Assembly: GCA_015501075.1 (NCBI GenBank)
Contig: JADNYJ010000021.1
Span: 124,001 to 188,000, forward strand
DNA: 64,000 nt
DNA from: Gymnopilus junonius
Taxonomy: Eukaryota; Basidiomycota; Agaricomycetes; Agaricales; Galerinaceae
Reading direction: 5' to 3'
Shown: piece after piece, positions 23,194-35,643 of the stretch
Position numbering within the stretch: position 1 is the first letter of the stretch
Layout of the letters: every line of letters starts with the position of its first letter
The notes under the pieces: model-generated
Seen by the model: only the letters and a program-made list of their open reading frames with translations
Told to the model about the DNA's origin: nothing
Databases searched by the model: none
Position numbers and translations under genes: made by a program

Positions 23194-25553
23194 ATGCTAG
23201 TCTCAACGTCCTCTGGCACAAATTCGCCACAGCAAAACCGTTTGGATGATGTCCAGACAATCAAACCGCGCAACAGACTACGTATACTGAAGATTGGCAA
23301 GAATACTTACCCATATACAGAGTTACAGGGTATTGGAGCTCCTAGCATTGACCTTGGAGAAGTAGGCGATATTTATCTAGACCTCACACCTGGCTCGCTC
23401 GCTCTATACGGTCGTTACATGCATGTGTGGAAGATATGGCCAGGCCCTAACTGCGAGCTCCTTCATCATCCAAATTATCCTTCTCGGTGTCTGTGGTGCA
23501 ATGAGTCAGTCGGTTGGTATGAACCTATGTACCTAAAAGGCTACCTACCGGGTAAGTCTTCGAGGTGCAAAGGCGCATATATGCACCTATATTATCTACT
23601 GATGCCGTCCTTCTTCACTTGAGCAGGGCAGACACAATCTGAAATACTTTTGCATGCTTTGAACAAAAAATTGCTTCCGAAGAAGCGGAAAGGCGCTGTT
23701 GCCATCGAGCAGAGTTCAACCACGTTCAAGTGGTCGCGCGATCCTCGTACTGTACTATCAACCAAGGCAAGGACCGGAATAGAGACGCAGCTTGTACAAC
23801 AGAGCAATGCAAGTAGCGTTGCATTGACGTCCCCTCATGTTACTCCTACAGCTATGAACTCTACTACGGTAGATTTTTTGCAAAGGCTGATACGTAAGTT
23901 GTTCTTTTAATTATAATTTAATTTTGATAAACATTCGGATGCCATGCTTCATATCCAGATTTTGGCCCCCTCAATGGCGAATACAATTCGGGTGTTGAAG
24001 ATAACAGTGTTGGCCAAGTAAGCTTCAAGGACTTTCTCCATCACTCACCATTCACCTGAACGGCGAAAAAGACGAATTACAGCTCGAATTCTAAATCACC
24101 AATTCATTATGGACATGACCGTTGGTTCAGCTTCCTTTTTTTTAGGTGCCGTGACTAATGTTCTTTCCAGCTTTCTTTTCTGGGACTAGGGATGACTTGC
24201 CTTCAAACAGCCCACCTAGCCCTGCAGCTATGCATGACAATGACATGCCACTCATTCAAAACGACCGGGAACCCTTGTCACAATCCACCGAACCGAGATC
24301 TCTATCCCAAGGGGGCAGTACGAGGATAGACGCCACTGAGAGCGATGACCGAACCCCGAATAAAAGTTCGGAGCTGCCTTCTGACAAGGGTCTTTCTGCT
24401 TTAAGCTTGTTTCAACTGGGGGCAATGCTATCTCCATCATCTATCAATATAGTGTTGGACCAAAAATGCGAAGGGATGGAGCCCATTGTCCCCAAGAGGC
24501 TAGCTGAAGCTCGCCATAAAACAGCCAGCCTTAGAAAAGAGAACACCATTCCTAATGCTCACATATGCGATGATTTTCGGATGCCGTGCCCTTCTTCGCT
24601 AGATGAGTGGACAAGCGGGATAAATGAACCTGTGAGCAGGCGTTTTATCTTTGCCTTGCGCTCCACTCCCATGAATTAAAATAACACCTTGCTATCTAAT
24701 AAGCTTATTTCAGATGCGCAACAACTACTACCAATGAATATCGACCAACCAACCTCTCAAACTACCACTGCAATCGAAGCCGATATTTTATACCCCAAGA
24801 AAGTCAACTCTTCTGTAGACCAAGGAGATCATCCTTGCACTGGAACCGACATCATAAGCGGTACGTATCAAATTATATACTCTCCTCCTCTTCTATTCAC
24901 TTGCACCTTGTCATGACTAGCCAATGATCTGGACAGTCCTCCTGACTTAGGTCAGGATGACGAATCAAGCGCCCCTAATGCGGGAGGCCCAAATCAAACT
25001 CAAAGTGCCTCGAGTCTTTCAGGAAGTATAACAACATCTACCGAGACTGTCGGAGATGCGGATGACTCGGTACTGGTGTCTGTGTCGAACACTCTCACCG
25101 GTGAATTTTCACAAAAGGAAATAAGTAAACGTTTATTATCAGAGTACACAATGATGCGAGACGAGTCGAAGGAAATGGAGGACAGACTGGGTGAGAACTG
25201 CTGTCAAGAAATGTTGGATAGGGAACTAATTGGTCTATTAGCATCCTCCAATTGGTTCACGAAGATCCATCAGGCCATCTTATTCGCCGATGTAGGCGAG
25301 ATGGCGATTTGTAGATTATGCCTGTAAGTGTACATATTATACTGACATGGCCCACTCATAATGCCGAGTCAATCCTCTGCTTTTCCTCTAAAGGGGAAGG
25401 GGCGGGCGACTGTTCCAAATAAGACCAGATGAGATACGACCTCAGCGGGTCACGCACGAGCATTGCGATAAGGAACACCCCGAGGAGTGCAATGCATTAA
25501 AGAGTCTTACGGAGATTGGCCTTCGGGAGCTACACAGGAGAATCGTGAGCTAA
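23194..25553 (+). CDS. Unrecognised protein with Cys/His C-terminal module
   Basis: Supported exons: 23194-23551, 23627-23893, 23959-24017, about 24171-24631, 24714-24860, 24921-25323, 25394-25553. I do not recognise the family. The N-terminal exon encodes a compact domain (from RILKIGKNTYPYTELQGIG to CLWCNESVGWYEPMYLKGY). The middle 400 residues are Ser/Thr/Pro-rich and probably disordered. The last two exons carry an acidic helix and a putative Zn-binding set: CRLC, then THEHC, then HPEEC. A nuclear or regulatory role is only a guess. Two junctions do not join in frame: 24017/24171, and 24631/24714 where one base is missing before ATGCGCAAC. The first start may be preceded by another exon. 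A decayed relative lies immediately upstream. Confidence 0.55.
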
Positions 25554-28098
25554 TTGGCACCTAACGAGAGAGGCGAGAACTACGCGGGGTGCGCCCTTAA
25601 CTTTTTATCTTCCCACTAAATCTTGACAAGACACCCCATGTTTTCTCTCTGCTATCAGATAATACCTTTAAAGCATTCACGAACATGGCCTGCATTTGCG
25701 TCATTATGGACTTAAAGATTGCACCAGTCAACTAAAGGAGATAGAATTAAAATCACGGCCTAGATATGCAAGTGGTTTGCAGTGATAATCTTATCTACCT
25801 TTGAAATAAGGCGGCCCACCATCAAAGCCGGACCTCCTTGCTTAGCGCTTTGTTATACGACAAGAACCGGAGAGGTGCCTTGTTTGCAGACTTTAGCGAA
25901 AAGACATAATAAGTTTACCATATATGATCGCCGGCGTCGAGCGCTGTTTACATATTAAGTAGATTTCAAATGTACAGTCGACTTATGGGCCATATTTTGT
26001 TGGCGAGTAAGCAATTGTTTGGTAGAAGAACGTTCCATGATCTCCAACCCTTCATTGGAAATTAGAAAGAAGCCAATGAAGATTGACCGAGCACTTTCCG
26101 AATGTATTGGATTGCTGGCAACGGACGCTGATACAATGGACTGCCTCCATTATCCATCTCTTAAGTTTGATCCTAAATTTGTTGCATGATGTGCTGAAAG
26201 AACGAGCTCAATGGCATTTTTCAAGCCTTCTTTCGTGACTTGAAATTTTCATAGACAGCGTGGATGAAAAAGTGCCACTTGACGCACTTCACTGAATGTT
26301 GTCGTCTGGACAAATACATAGCTTTTCGAATCAATATACTATGTAGCTACCATGTCGGTGAAGACAGGTTCCCGGTGTCGTATTAGTATTCACGACATAG
26401 AATGGCACTTGATTGCGCCTAGGTGTCAGATAATTAAAATTCCTTTAAAAACGCATAGGCAAATGTTCACTAGCGTCCAACGTGTGCAACAGTCCATTGC
26501 CTATCCCTTCTTAAAATCGTCAGTGATTCGCTTCATGACTTATTTCTTGATGGAATCATTACCCAGTGCAATTGGTACAGCTCCTTAAACGTAGGTTTGA
26601 ACCTATCTGCTCGGAGCCGACAAGTCAAACTACTAAATGAATAAGCCAAGAACAGAGATCGTAAGATTGGTTACGGTTAAATGAATCCAAGAAGCGCGCA
26701 ACTACATGGATGTACAGTATCGTCATGTACTGGCCATATTGACGCATGCGATCATTCCTATTTCAGTTCTGTCAATGTCTTTGAGAACCTCTTCACGGCC
26801 TTAGGAACTTATCTGCCACCGATGACACATTTGTCTAAACATAGGCTATGCGTTCAAGTTGGATGGCAGAAATCAAGTTGTCGTACATTTGGTTAACAAC
26901 GACGCGCGCGATGGCAAGCCACGGTTCCCGCAGCCCGAAATACCGGACAGCAGAGCCTGTCAAACCTTATGAGTAACTGGAAAACTGTATTCTGCGAGGA
27001 AACCGGCTACCTTATGTACCAAAAGAAGACGCCAATTTATGGTTAGTCGACCCGATAGATTACTTGGGGATAAGGTTTCGTTAACCCAAGAACCTGAACT
27101 GCCGATTAATGTCGTCAGTGGTCAGCTGTTCGATCACTGCCTTGGGCACCATGCTGCATGAAGCAGCAAGCGGTCAATGACATCGCTTAGACGCAGGAGG
27201 GCTTCCGGGGTGAGAACGCAGCAATATTAAGCTTAAGGTGTTGATAGTCAGTGACATATGGGTCAGAGCTTGGATCACCTTGGCAGAAGGTGAGAGTAAA
27301 CGTCTGCAGGGTGCTCTAGGGGTCATCATCCCAGGCACTGCATATAAACTCGCAATTGATCAGACGAGCCTAGGCGAAATCGATGAAGGTGAGATGATAA
27401 CAGATAAGACTAGCCGGGTGCACCGACTCCCGACGAAAGACAGGCGCAATTTGTCGGCATGCAGAGCGAGATTTCGAAGAAATTGCCTGCACACATGGAG
27501 GCGATGCGCGTCGGAGCCGGACAGAACACGATGCTGAGCAGAAGAAAACGAGGCAAGTCACAGATTATGGCGTTCCTTATCATAAGACAGCTGTTGCTTT
27601 AGCGAACCCCCTTTAGAGTCAATGGACGTTCTACAAAACTTGTTCAGAAAACGTGCAGGTACCAAAAAGGCAACTGAAACCCGTCCAGCGGATCCCTTTG
27701 GTCAGACGCTAGTCCTTGACAGACCTCGCTAACCACAATTTATGAGAGAAGCACGCATGTAAGTTCCTAGTAACTGAAGCGCGCGATGAGGGTTCTTTAT
27801 CATTTGAAATGTGCTACGAAAGGTAAGGTTAAAGGGATATTCGATAATCCTACTCACCTGTTCCTTGCTTAATCCAGGCACCACCTGGGACATTTTCGTA
27901 TTCAAATGTTATGAGGAAGGTCTGCCTTGTAAAGTCAAAGAATAATAGGACTACCCTGGTTAATTGCACCCAGTTCTGCGCAATAAAAGCTTGTATAGGA
28001 GTCCTCGACAACATCAAACCCATCGGGCTGGACCGGTGGCGGAGGTGAGTATCACCAGTCCGAAAACCCCACGAACTTGCCATCCCAGCTCCACCATA
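25554..28098. other. 2.5-kb gene-poor stretch
   Basis: Short frames only (26352-26588 and 27238-27537 plus, 27850-28083 minus), without domains, splice support or codon signal. No terminal repeats or transposase motifs were recognised. It may be decayed mobile DNA or long UTR/regulatory sequence. Confidence 0.4.
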
Positions 28099-29432
28099 TC
28101 ATGTCATCATCTTCTGTTCGATTTTGGCCTTCCGAGATAGGGGCGGGTTAATATTCCGTAACCCCTCTCGACGGAGTCCAGTGCGGGTGGTGATCCAGAC
28201 GCCTTCAACCTTGTTCACTTTCGTATTTCTGGTATTGACATTGGCTAGGATATTAGTATTACCCAACCCCGAATTATTCATGAAATCTTGCAGAGACAGT
28301 TCAAGACTGTGAGCGACGTTTTGCCGAGGGATCCAAGCAGGGTGGCTGAATCTTCGTGGCGCCCTGATAAGAATGTGGGTTTGTGTGGGCGCTAGAAATA
28401 GGGTCAGCGAGTTGGTAATCATGAATGATATCATCTTACACATTTCGAATGTAAGCCCGTTCCCATCCGCATCCGCCATTGCAAGCGTCCTCGACAAGAG
28501 TCGATCAGCGTTTTGTAAGGACTTCTGTTGCTCTGCGTAAGCGTAAGAAATGTAGGGCGGTGGAGACGACGAGGACGGGCCTTCGTCGGGATCGTCATCT
28601 TCTTCACATTCGGCATCCTCTGAGTCGCCACTGTCCTCGTCGTCTTCGTCGCTGTCATCTGGGACCTCGCCATTATCGTCATCGCTCTCTTCGTCAGCTT
28701 CGTCCTCGTCCTCTTCTTCCTCACTTTCTTCAGTGTTCTCCTGCAACTGAAGGGCATCCTCTGTGTTTCCCCAAATTGTAGGTTCCAAGCCGTCTATACC
28801 AAGAATGACTTTCGACTTGGCCGATGTTATGCTAGGTCCCACAAGTACCGCCAAATGAGCCTGAGCAAGCTTGGACCGTCCAGAGTCAGAGGCCCTCGCG
28901 AGAGCCGTTGATAATGCAGAGAATGTAGTGTCAAGATGAGAAGATATAGTATCAAACGACGACAGGAGTTCTGCACGCTGTTTGGCTGCCCGCGTGTTTG
29001 TCTCGAGAAAGGTATTAGCAATTTAAAGACTAACAGCGCTGCGTGCCCATACCTTTCCTCCCGGGATCCTAGAGAGTTGCATTACTGGGCTGCTCGATGA
29101 ATTTGTCAGCTCAAGACATCCATTTAGAAGATGTTCTCAACTCACAATGGCACTTGACCCTTCAAGAAGAGAACGTGGCCAAGCAAGCTTGTCGCCAGCC
29201 TGGCTGCCATGGCATCACTAATCTTGTCAGCGTCCAACTTTACTAGCGGATATTTGGTGACAAGAGGCTTGTCGAATGAGTCTTCGGTCCTCGAGCCCGC
29301 CAACTTCATCGATTCCAGCTTCAATGATACAGCAGCCACCTTCTGCGCCTCTGCTTCTAAAGATTTCCCTTCACGGTTGGTCAATGAAGATTTCGGTGTC
29401 GGAGGCAAACTTTCGAATTTAATGTAGGGCAT
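28099..29432 (-). CDS. Acidic protein resembling p31comet/MAD2L1-binding proteins
   Basis: Four exons on the minus strand, 29146-29432, 29053-29089, 28440-29001 and 28099-28391, give 392 residues in one frame. The N-terminal half contains ATSLLGHVLFLKGQVPFPVMQL spread over the first splice, then RAELLSSFDTISSHLDTTF, then a strand-rich LAVLVGPSITSAKSKVILG. That order recalls MAD2L1BP (p31comet), the HORMA-like protein that opposes the Mad2 spindle checkpoint; this is inference from memory and needs a profile search. Residues about 180-240 form a Glu/Asp-rich tract, followed by RAPRRFSHPAWIPRQN and KVEGVWITTR strands. The last intron (28392-28439) is only 48 nt, a multiple of three without stop codons, so its retention would insert 16 residues. 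No frame breaks are seen. Confidence 0.65.
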
Positions 29433-31581
29433 TTCTGAGGGTTTTCAGTAGACAATGATGGTAAGAACGAAACCGCGAATGTGGAACTCGGAGACACGCG
29501 TAACCGCGAGATCACGTGCCCGTGTCGTTTTCCCTCATGCTCCTTATTTTACGCCTTGTTTTGTTCTCGACCTCTATATTCCTATAAATTCTATAGTCCT
29601 ATGAACTACTGAAGTACGTTAATGTTGGATATATCCAATCAGGGGATCTTCAACCGGCCGACACCTCTAGGCTTGAAGGTTACTGGTGGCACCTAGGTGT
29701 CCTCTTATCACAATCTCCCTGGTGTGATCTCCAGACCATCTTCCCGAGCATTCGAAGGACACTGGGCAACACCTATTTTGGCGATTCATTTCCTGCTTTT
29801 GGTCATTGAGCCGCCTGTTCGATGCTCTCTTACTGGAACTCGTATCCTAGACCTATGTTTCAGCGGTGCCTCGTTTGCGATTTGAGCGGATCTGCGTCGT
29901 CTTTTCGTTTCATAATACTCTTTGCATTCTTCAGCTTTCGATTAGCTGGACCTGGTTCTCGGGAATCAGGACTTATGACAGGCTGGCCTTCAATCGATCT
30001 CAGCGCAATCATGCCCACTTCTTCATTTCAGCCAAAAACGACAGTGGATGTATCATATGAGAGGTTACGTTGCCGAATTTTCTTATTGATTTACTTCCAA
30101 ATGACATTTCGGCGCGTGGTGGAAAACATTATAGATTTTCTTCTAAAGCTATAAGCGTAGGCCCTTAGCTTGCTGCAATCAGACCGTGCTTTCTGACTGG
30201 AAAGGATGCGCACATTGCAGCGCCTCAAATCCTAAGGGTTGCATTATCTGACCATTTTACCCGTCATTTTCAACAGCTACTGGCCCTCATCAATGGTCCT
30301 GTTTGAATTTACCATACGAACTCCTCAGGAGACACACTCTGAAGAGAGCAGGCGACTGGGACAGTCAATATTATCCGATTAACACCGGGCATCGACAGCC
30401 TTCGACAGTGGGGTTGAAATATTACCCCGAAAACAGTCAATATCAGCCCAGCCAGTGGCGTCCTGAGTGGGCCTTACTGTCATTTCACGCCCTTCTCGGT
30501 TGCGACGTCTTCTACGCTCTCAATTTTGCTCAATGTGGAAATAAGTGACCGTCGACAAGGATGACGTGCCTACTTCATACAGACTTCCGTATGTATCATG
30601 TGTGTTCTGTGGGCGACCTCTATCTATGATAGTGTATATGATGGGGGTCTTCTTACCAACGTCTAGGCGCATAGTACACGGAAGACATCTTTGAGCCCAC
30701 TTCGGACCCTATTTCGCTGAATTGGGAGACTCCTTTCAACCACACAATCTTCCTGTGTACTATATTCAACTTGATAGCCGCTACCCCTTGGAAGATGTTG
30801 GACCACGTCATTGGCACTTGGTACTGCTTTATCAACAATATAGGCGTGCTCAAGCGTGTTCAGCGTTCTAGCTTTGCCTCGCTCTCTCGGGATTTCCTTC
30901 GTCTTCCGGTCTATGAACCTGGGCAACGGAAGGCAACGGATCAGTAATGCTTGACTGATCTATGTTGCAAAGGAAGCAGTTGGTCAGCCGCTCGATAACT
31001 GACCCATCTGCTCAAGAAAAATCCGAAATGTGGATGGTTCCTCTGCACTCTCACTGGTTCGGAAACATGCCTTGGATAAACGTATTGCACTAGTCACCAC
31101 AAGGGAAACGTGTCTTCAGATTAATGTTCGTGTCTTTTCCAAGAATTCCGCGCTTTCCATCTTGGGAAGACAAAACTGTGATCCCAACAACATGCCATCT
31201 GGTACATCAGCACTAGGTTCTAATCTCGTTTGTGATTTGATCATGTCTGCTTTCGTCTAGATCTACACCTGCCGCAACTCCGTCCCGTCCCACCAGCATC
31301 ATGACGGCTGCATTTAGCTCCGTTACGGCTCATTTTCCCTCAGCTTTTTCCGATATATCCTTTCGGATTTGCGAAGATCTTAGATCTTTTTTTTATCATG
31401 AACCTGCCATTTGAAAAAAACAGGGTTATGGTCTCGGTCAACGGGAGGGCACGCCCGATTTTCCCAACTGGACTCTTCCTATATCAGTCCTAAGGGACGC
31501 AACTCGTGGCTCCTCTCAACAACTACAAGAGCCCAGCCAGGCGGTCATCCTTCGCGAATTAAGGCTGCCTCCACTTCCCGC
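29433..31581. other. 2.1-kb region without a supported gene
   Basis: Begins with the promoter of the minus-strand acidic protein. Frames at 29697-30154, 30303-30548 (plus) and 30653-30926 (minus) are isolated, lack domains and are not joined by credible splice sites. The right end carries the UbiA-like gene promoter; an alternative upstream in-frame extension of that gene to 31411 exists but is not favoured. Confidence 0.4.
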
Positions 31582-32660
31582 ATGTCTTCTTCTGTTTTCA
31601 CTCGCTTGGGCTCCTCGTCGTCGTCCCTCGCGTCGAGGCTGGCGTACCATACCTTTACTCTGTTTCTCTTCAGCAAGTCGGACATCAAGACTACGCTCAT
31701 CCCAGTGGTAGGCTATACTAATACTATGACCATTTGACTTGACGACTAACCGAGAGGATTTATCAGAGCTTCTTCTCCCTGGGTGCCGCCCCCCTCTCCC
31801 CGACAAACCGGTTATCCCATGCTGTTCAAGCGTGTTTTGGATATGGCTACACCTTCTGCACTTCAACCTAGCAAACCAAGTTCGCGACCCAGAAGAAGAC
31901 ATGCGTAACAAGCCCTGGAGGCCTCTCCCCTCTGGTCGTATCTCCCTCTCCACTGCCCGAGTTTTCCGATACCTCATGCCCTTAGTGTGCATGGTTGTAT
32001 CGTTATGCTACAGCCGCACAATATTCTACGCAAGTGCATTCTTCGCCGCCCTCGTCCCTATGTATCATGAACTTCACGGCGACGCTCACTGGCTCAGCAA
32101 GAACCTTATGAACGCTGTTGGATACGCGTGCTTCGCGATAGGTTCGACACTCATTGCATGTAAGATTCATTACCACTTTATATCAGTTCGTCGTACTGAG
32201 TATGCCACAGCCAATGATCGATCCAAACTGGACTTCACAGGGGCCTTGTCGATCTTCATCATCTCCGCTATTTTGGCGACAACGATACAGGCTCAGGATT
32301 TCCAAGACGTGGACGGCGACAAATCCGTTGGACGAAGTACATTGCCCATCGCTTTTCCCAACCTTTCTCGTTATACGCTCCTCATAACCCTTCTTCTCTG
32401 GTCAGCCTACCTCACATGTATTTGGGAGATTGGCGGCATTGGATCGATCGGCTTTACGTGCCTTGCCATGGTTGTTGGTCTTCGATACTATTTGCTCAGG
32501 ACTACGAAAGACGATGAAGTATCCTACTTCATGTATAACGTTCGTCCATCCACTCCTATCGTCTCCAATTGTGACTTAACCTTGTCAACAGATTTGGCTC
32601 GCCGTCGCCTTCTCCATGCCTGGATACTGGCGCTTTTACAAGGAATCAGCTGCCCTATGA
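31582..32660 (+). CDS. UbiA-like prenyltransferase family membrane protein, one frame break
   Basis: Four exons: 31582-31707, 31767-32159, 32211-32539 and 32592-32660; about 305 residues after correction. The UbiA pattern is present: the first Asp-rich loop NLANQVRDPEEDMRNKPWRP and the second DFQDVDGDKSVGRSTLP, each followed by hydrophobic helices (seven to nine predicted). Such proteins condense a prenyl diphosphate with an aromatic or terpenoid acceptor in a membrane; many Agaricomycete members have unknown substrates, and some sit in terpenoid clusters. No cluster partner is obvious here. The frame must gain one base near 31833-31836 to pass from RLSHAVQA to VFWIWLHLL, consistent with a GG to G contraction. 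The final exon ends MPGYWRFYKESAAL after a 52-nt intron. The start at 31582 is chosen because the preceding in-frame sequence lacks family features. Confidence 0.82.
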
Positions 32661-33136
32661 AGGTGCCCTCATGACCGGCTCTAACTCACGACACGACACT
32701 TCTTGTATTTGTACACCTTGTACCCATTATTCCTCCGCAGTCTCTTCCTCTCGTCATCTTCATTACACGATCTATGCCCTCACGATTCTCTCATATTTTC
32801 TACCCACGACCCCTCAAGACGTCCATCTGCACGACTTTACTCATACAATTCCGCGACGTCTATAGTCTTATTTGAATCTTACTTTTCCGAGTAATTCTTT
32901 GTCCTGCGTTGTCAAGTAGTTGTTCGTGCTTTCAATATCTGCAGTTTTTTTTACGTTTACTTTCTGTGATTCCATGTCACATTCTCCTTCCAGGCTTCCA
33001 CAGTCTTGATCTCCATCAATAGTGGGCAGATGTGCGACACAAACCGGACAGAACGGCTAGCCTATTACAATACTGTACAGTAGTGAATGGTCAATTATCT
33101 GCAATAAGTATTCGATGATTTCAGGCTGCAAGTGAC
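32661..33136. other. Convergent intergenic region
   Basis: CT-rich 3' flank of the UbiA-like gene and the 3' flank of the poorly resolved minus-strand gene. Two overlapping 63-64 codon frames (32671-32894) look like UTR, not coding sequence. Confidence 0.45.
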
Positions 33137-34481
33137 TTAAGCAAACTTCTCCGTTTTCTTAGCAGGCGCTACCTTTTTCTTTGGCTTTGGAGCTTTGATG
33201 GTTGAATCTTTCACCATATCGTCTGTGTCTGTATCTTCCTTCTTTGTGTCGTCATCTAAAGCATGTCCAATCGCATCATCAATCTTGGTTTTCATACGTC
33301 ATCGGTAGATGTTACAAGTTTCACATTACTCCGGCGCTTACATATGCTTCTTCGATGATGATGATTCCAGCAGAGGGTCCCTTTAAGGAACATACTGGGG
33401 TTCGCCTACATACGAGCTCAGGTCCAGGTTCACTGGCTAGTTTCTTAGGCACCTTACGAAGGTCCTGTGCCTTGTGGAAGGGTATTGGGCAATCGGCCGA
33501 ATTATACCTATTTCAGTTTAGGAAGTTAACATAACTAAACATTGAGCCATTGCTTACTTTCTTGTCAAGGCAGATTTGGTTGCGGTCAGTATCTTTTTTA
33601 CAAGGCATCATCCCTCTTCTCGTCAACTTCGGTATTCATCCATATGCCAATTATACCATCCACAGCGCTCTGTGAATAGCAAGGGCCAGCGAAGTCAGTA
33701 AAGAAAAAAAAGAAAGAAAAGAAGACATACAGCCCGTACGTCCATGTTTGACGATGAGGACCAAGGCTGGGATGTACAACTACCGAATCTTTGATTTGTC
33801 GCGTAAAACCTTTCAAGCGCACCCGGATTTGCACGTCCCCAAGTTGTCGCGTCGGCTTGCCTTGTTAGAGTTCTGACCAAGCCACCACCTAGACGAGGAG
33901 CACATTCGATATTATCGTAAAAAGGTATCAAATTCGGAAATGACTTACTAGCTTGTTGTCTGTCAACAACGATCGGAGTTTTCTGCGCACTGTTTTTTGG
34001 TTTGAAAATGCTCTACTTATGCCGAGCCACCATCATGTCTCTTTCTAGAGGCGTGAAGAAGTCAACGAAACGTACTTCTCCAGGATGCTATACTAGGAAT
34101 CGTACCTGGTATCATTTGTACGATAACGGATTGATATGGACGTTCTTCAATAGAGATACGCAACGTCTCACATAAAGGCACGGCTCACGTTTCTGAGAGG
34201 CCAATTTTGATCCCTGGAATCCTACGTCAACGACGCGTTTCTGAACAATGACCAGACCACTCCAAGCCTCCAACCTTTGAAGAAGTGGCTTTCTGGACTC
34301 TTGCCTTAGGGTGGCTGCTGCCAGGACCAAAGAACAGTACCAGATCGTTCCCATAAAATTTAAAGCCATAGCCGCTTTTTTTGTCTTCGTCATCTTCGGT
34401 GTCGGTGTCATTGTCGTGAATGGTGAAGGCAAGAGCTGTCTGCATCAGTCGCGTTCGTTTGAGCAAAATATGTGACGTCAC
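33137..34481 (-). CDS. Poorly resolved gene, unknown function, basic C-terminus
   Basis: On the minus strand a chain of exon-like pieces is visible: a start MTSHILLKRTRLMQ at 34481, an acidic then aromatic stretch (TEDDEDKKSGYGFKFYGNDL), a piece KRVVDVGFQGSKLASQK with a GTGAGC donor, RPYQSVIVQMIPG, RFVDFFTPLERDMMVARHK, AQKTPIVVDRQQAS with a GTAAGT donor, then LVRTLTRQADATTWG and KDSVVVHPSLGPHRQTWTYG in different frames. A last exon (about 33137-33232) encodes an acidic run and the tail APKPKKKVAPAKKTEKFA. I could not join all pieces in frame, so the gene is either broken by base errors or decayed. The Lys-rich tail suggests a nuclear protein, but that is only a guess. Confidence 0.35.
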
Positions 34482-34719
34482 GCGCTTGTGACTTCAATTG
34501 ACATAGCACATCGTTGCGTCGGAATTTCTGCTAGTATCTGCCGGATAAGTTTCGTATCAAATATTAGAAAAAGGTAAGACTTGAAGTCATTATTCTGATG
34601 TATTTTCATTGCGAAGTTCAATCAGCCGAATTTACCAAAAGTGCTAAGGTCGCACGTGCTCGTTACGATGAATCACGCAACAACGTTGGCACTTGCTTTC
34701 ATTTGCACCACCATAAGCT

Positions 34720-35643
34720 ATGTCGCAAACCCCAATCAAAGCGGGTTCCCAAGCAAAGACGTCAATACTCGATCTTCCTACTGAACTTGTGGTTGATATA
34801 TTCCATTATGCATGCTGTCTGTCGACATCGTTCTCCTCGGCCCTTTGCCAACTCTCCACTTGGACCCGAAAAATCGCACTGCCCTACCTATTCTTGACAG
34901 TCATCATTAAAAAACTCGGGAATAAACAAGGTTTTACCAAGGTTTTAAATCAGGGGCCAAGCCACCCATCGACACCTGATTTCAAACCAAAGGACTACGT
35001 CGAAAGCCTGTGGCTTGAGGCAGTCTCGAATCGAACCCTGTCAATTTTTCGCGCTTGTGATAACCTCGTCAACTTAGCCTTGCCAGTAGACAATCTGATG
35101 TGGCTGGTTTATTCCTCTTCTCCAGCAATGCACACCCTATCACCATTATCGCCACGCGCCATTACTCGAAAAAAGGATCTTCATCTGCTCATTTTGAACG
35201 CAAAAAAACCAAATTGGTCTCTCCGAGAAGCCGTCAACAACGACCCCACTCTCACATCCCCTTTTTTCGCCAAAGTCACACATCTCCGTATCGGATTAGT
35301 TGGTCCATATATCACACACTTGGAACTTGCACATTTCACTCGCCTTACCCACATTGCAATCCCATATCACCAACCAGAATATCAGAACCTGTCAGACCTT
35401 CTACGCGTATTCGACTTCCCGTCCACTATTTGTCTCGTCGTCGTCCTCTTGACCGACATGCTGTACGATACTCAATACCAAGAAGCAGTAGACTGGGTAA
35501 AGCGAACCCGGGTCACTAATCCGAAAGTATATGTCGTCACATCTCGTCAACCCGACCTTCAAAGCGAATGGGAGGAAGAAGCTCGCCACGGTCTCAGCAT
35601 TTGGGATAAAGCCGAAAGATTCACACATGTTCTGCTGTCCTGA
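34720..35643 (+). CDS. F-box-like protein, single exon
   Basis: An uninterrupted 307-codon frame. Residues 16-60 read SILDLPTELVVDIFHYACCL followed by a Trp/Arg helix, the usual F-box-like entry of Agaricomycete proteins that recruit substrates to SCF ubiquitin ligases. The rest is a moderately hydrophobic repeat-like region (THLRIGLVGPYITHLELAHF, RLTHIAIPYHQPEY) resembling degenerate leucine-rich strands. Target and expression are unknown. It is not obviously a close paralogue of the two F-box genes further right: it lacks their conserved C-terminal block. Confidence 0.75.
   Translation: MSQTPIKAGSQAKTSILDLPTELVVDIFHYACCLSTSFSSALCQLSTWTRKIALPYLFLTVIIKKLGNKQGFTKVLNQGPSHPSTPDFKPKDYVESLWLEAVSNRTLSIFRACDNLVNLALPVDNLMWLVYSSSPAMHTLSPLSPRAITRKKDLHLLILNAKKPNWSLREAVNNDPTLTSPFFAKVTHLRIGLVGPYITHLELAHFTRLTHIAIPYHQPEYQNLSDLLRVFDFPSTICLVVVLLTDMLYDTQYQEAVDWVKRTRVTNPKVYVVTSRQPDLQSEWEEEARHGLSIWDKAERFTHVLLS

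Noticed and set aside
20882..28098. Transposon or retroelement in the gene-poor parts
   Set aside because: No terminal repeats, target duplications, reverse transcriptase or transposase motifs were seen.
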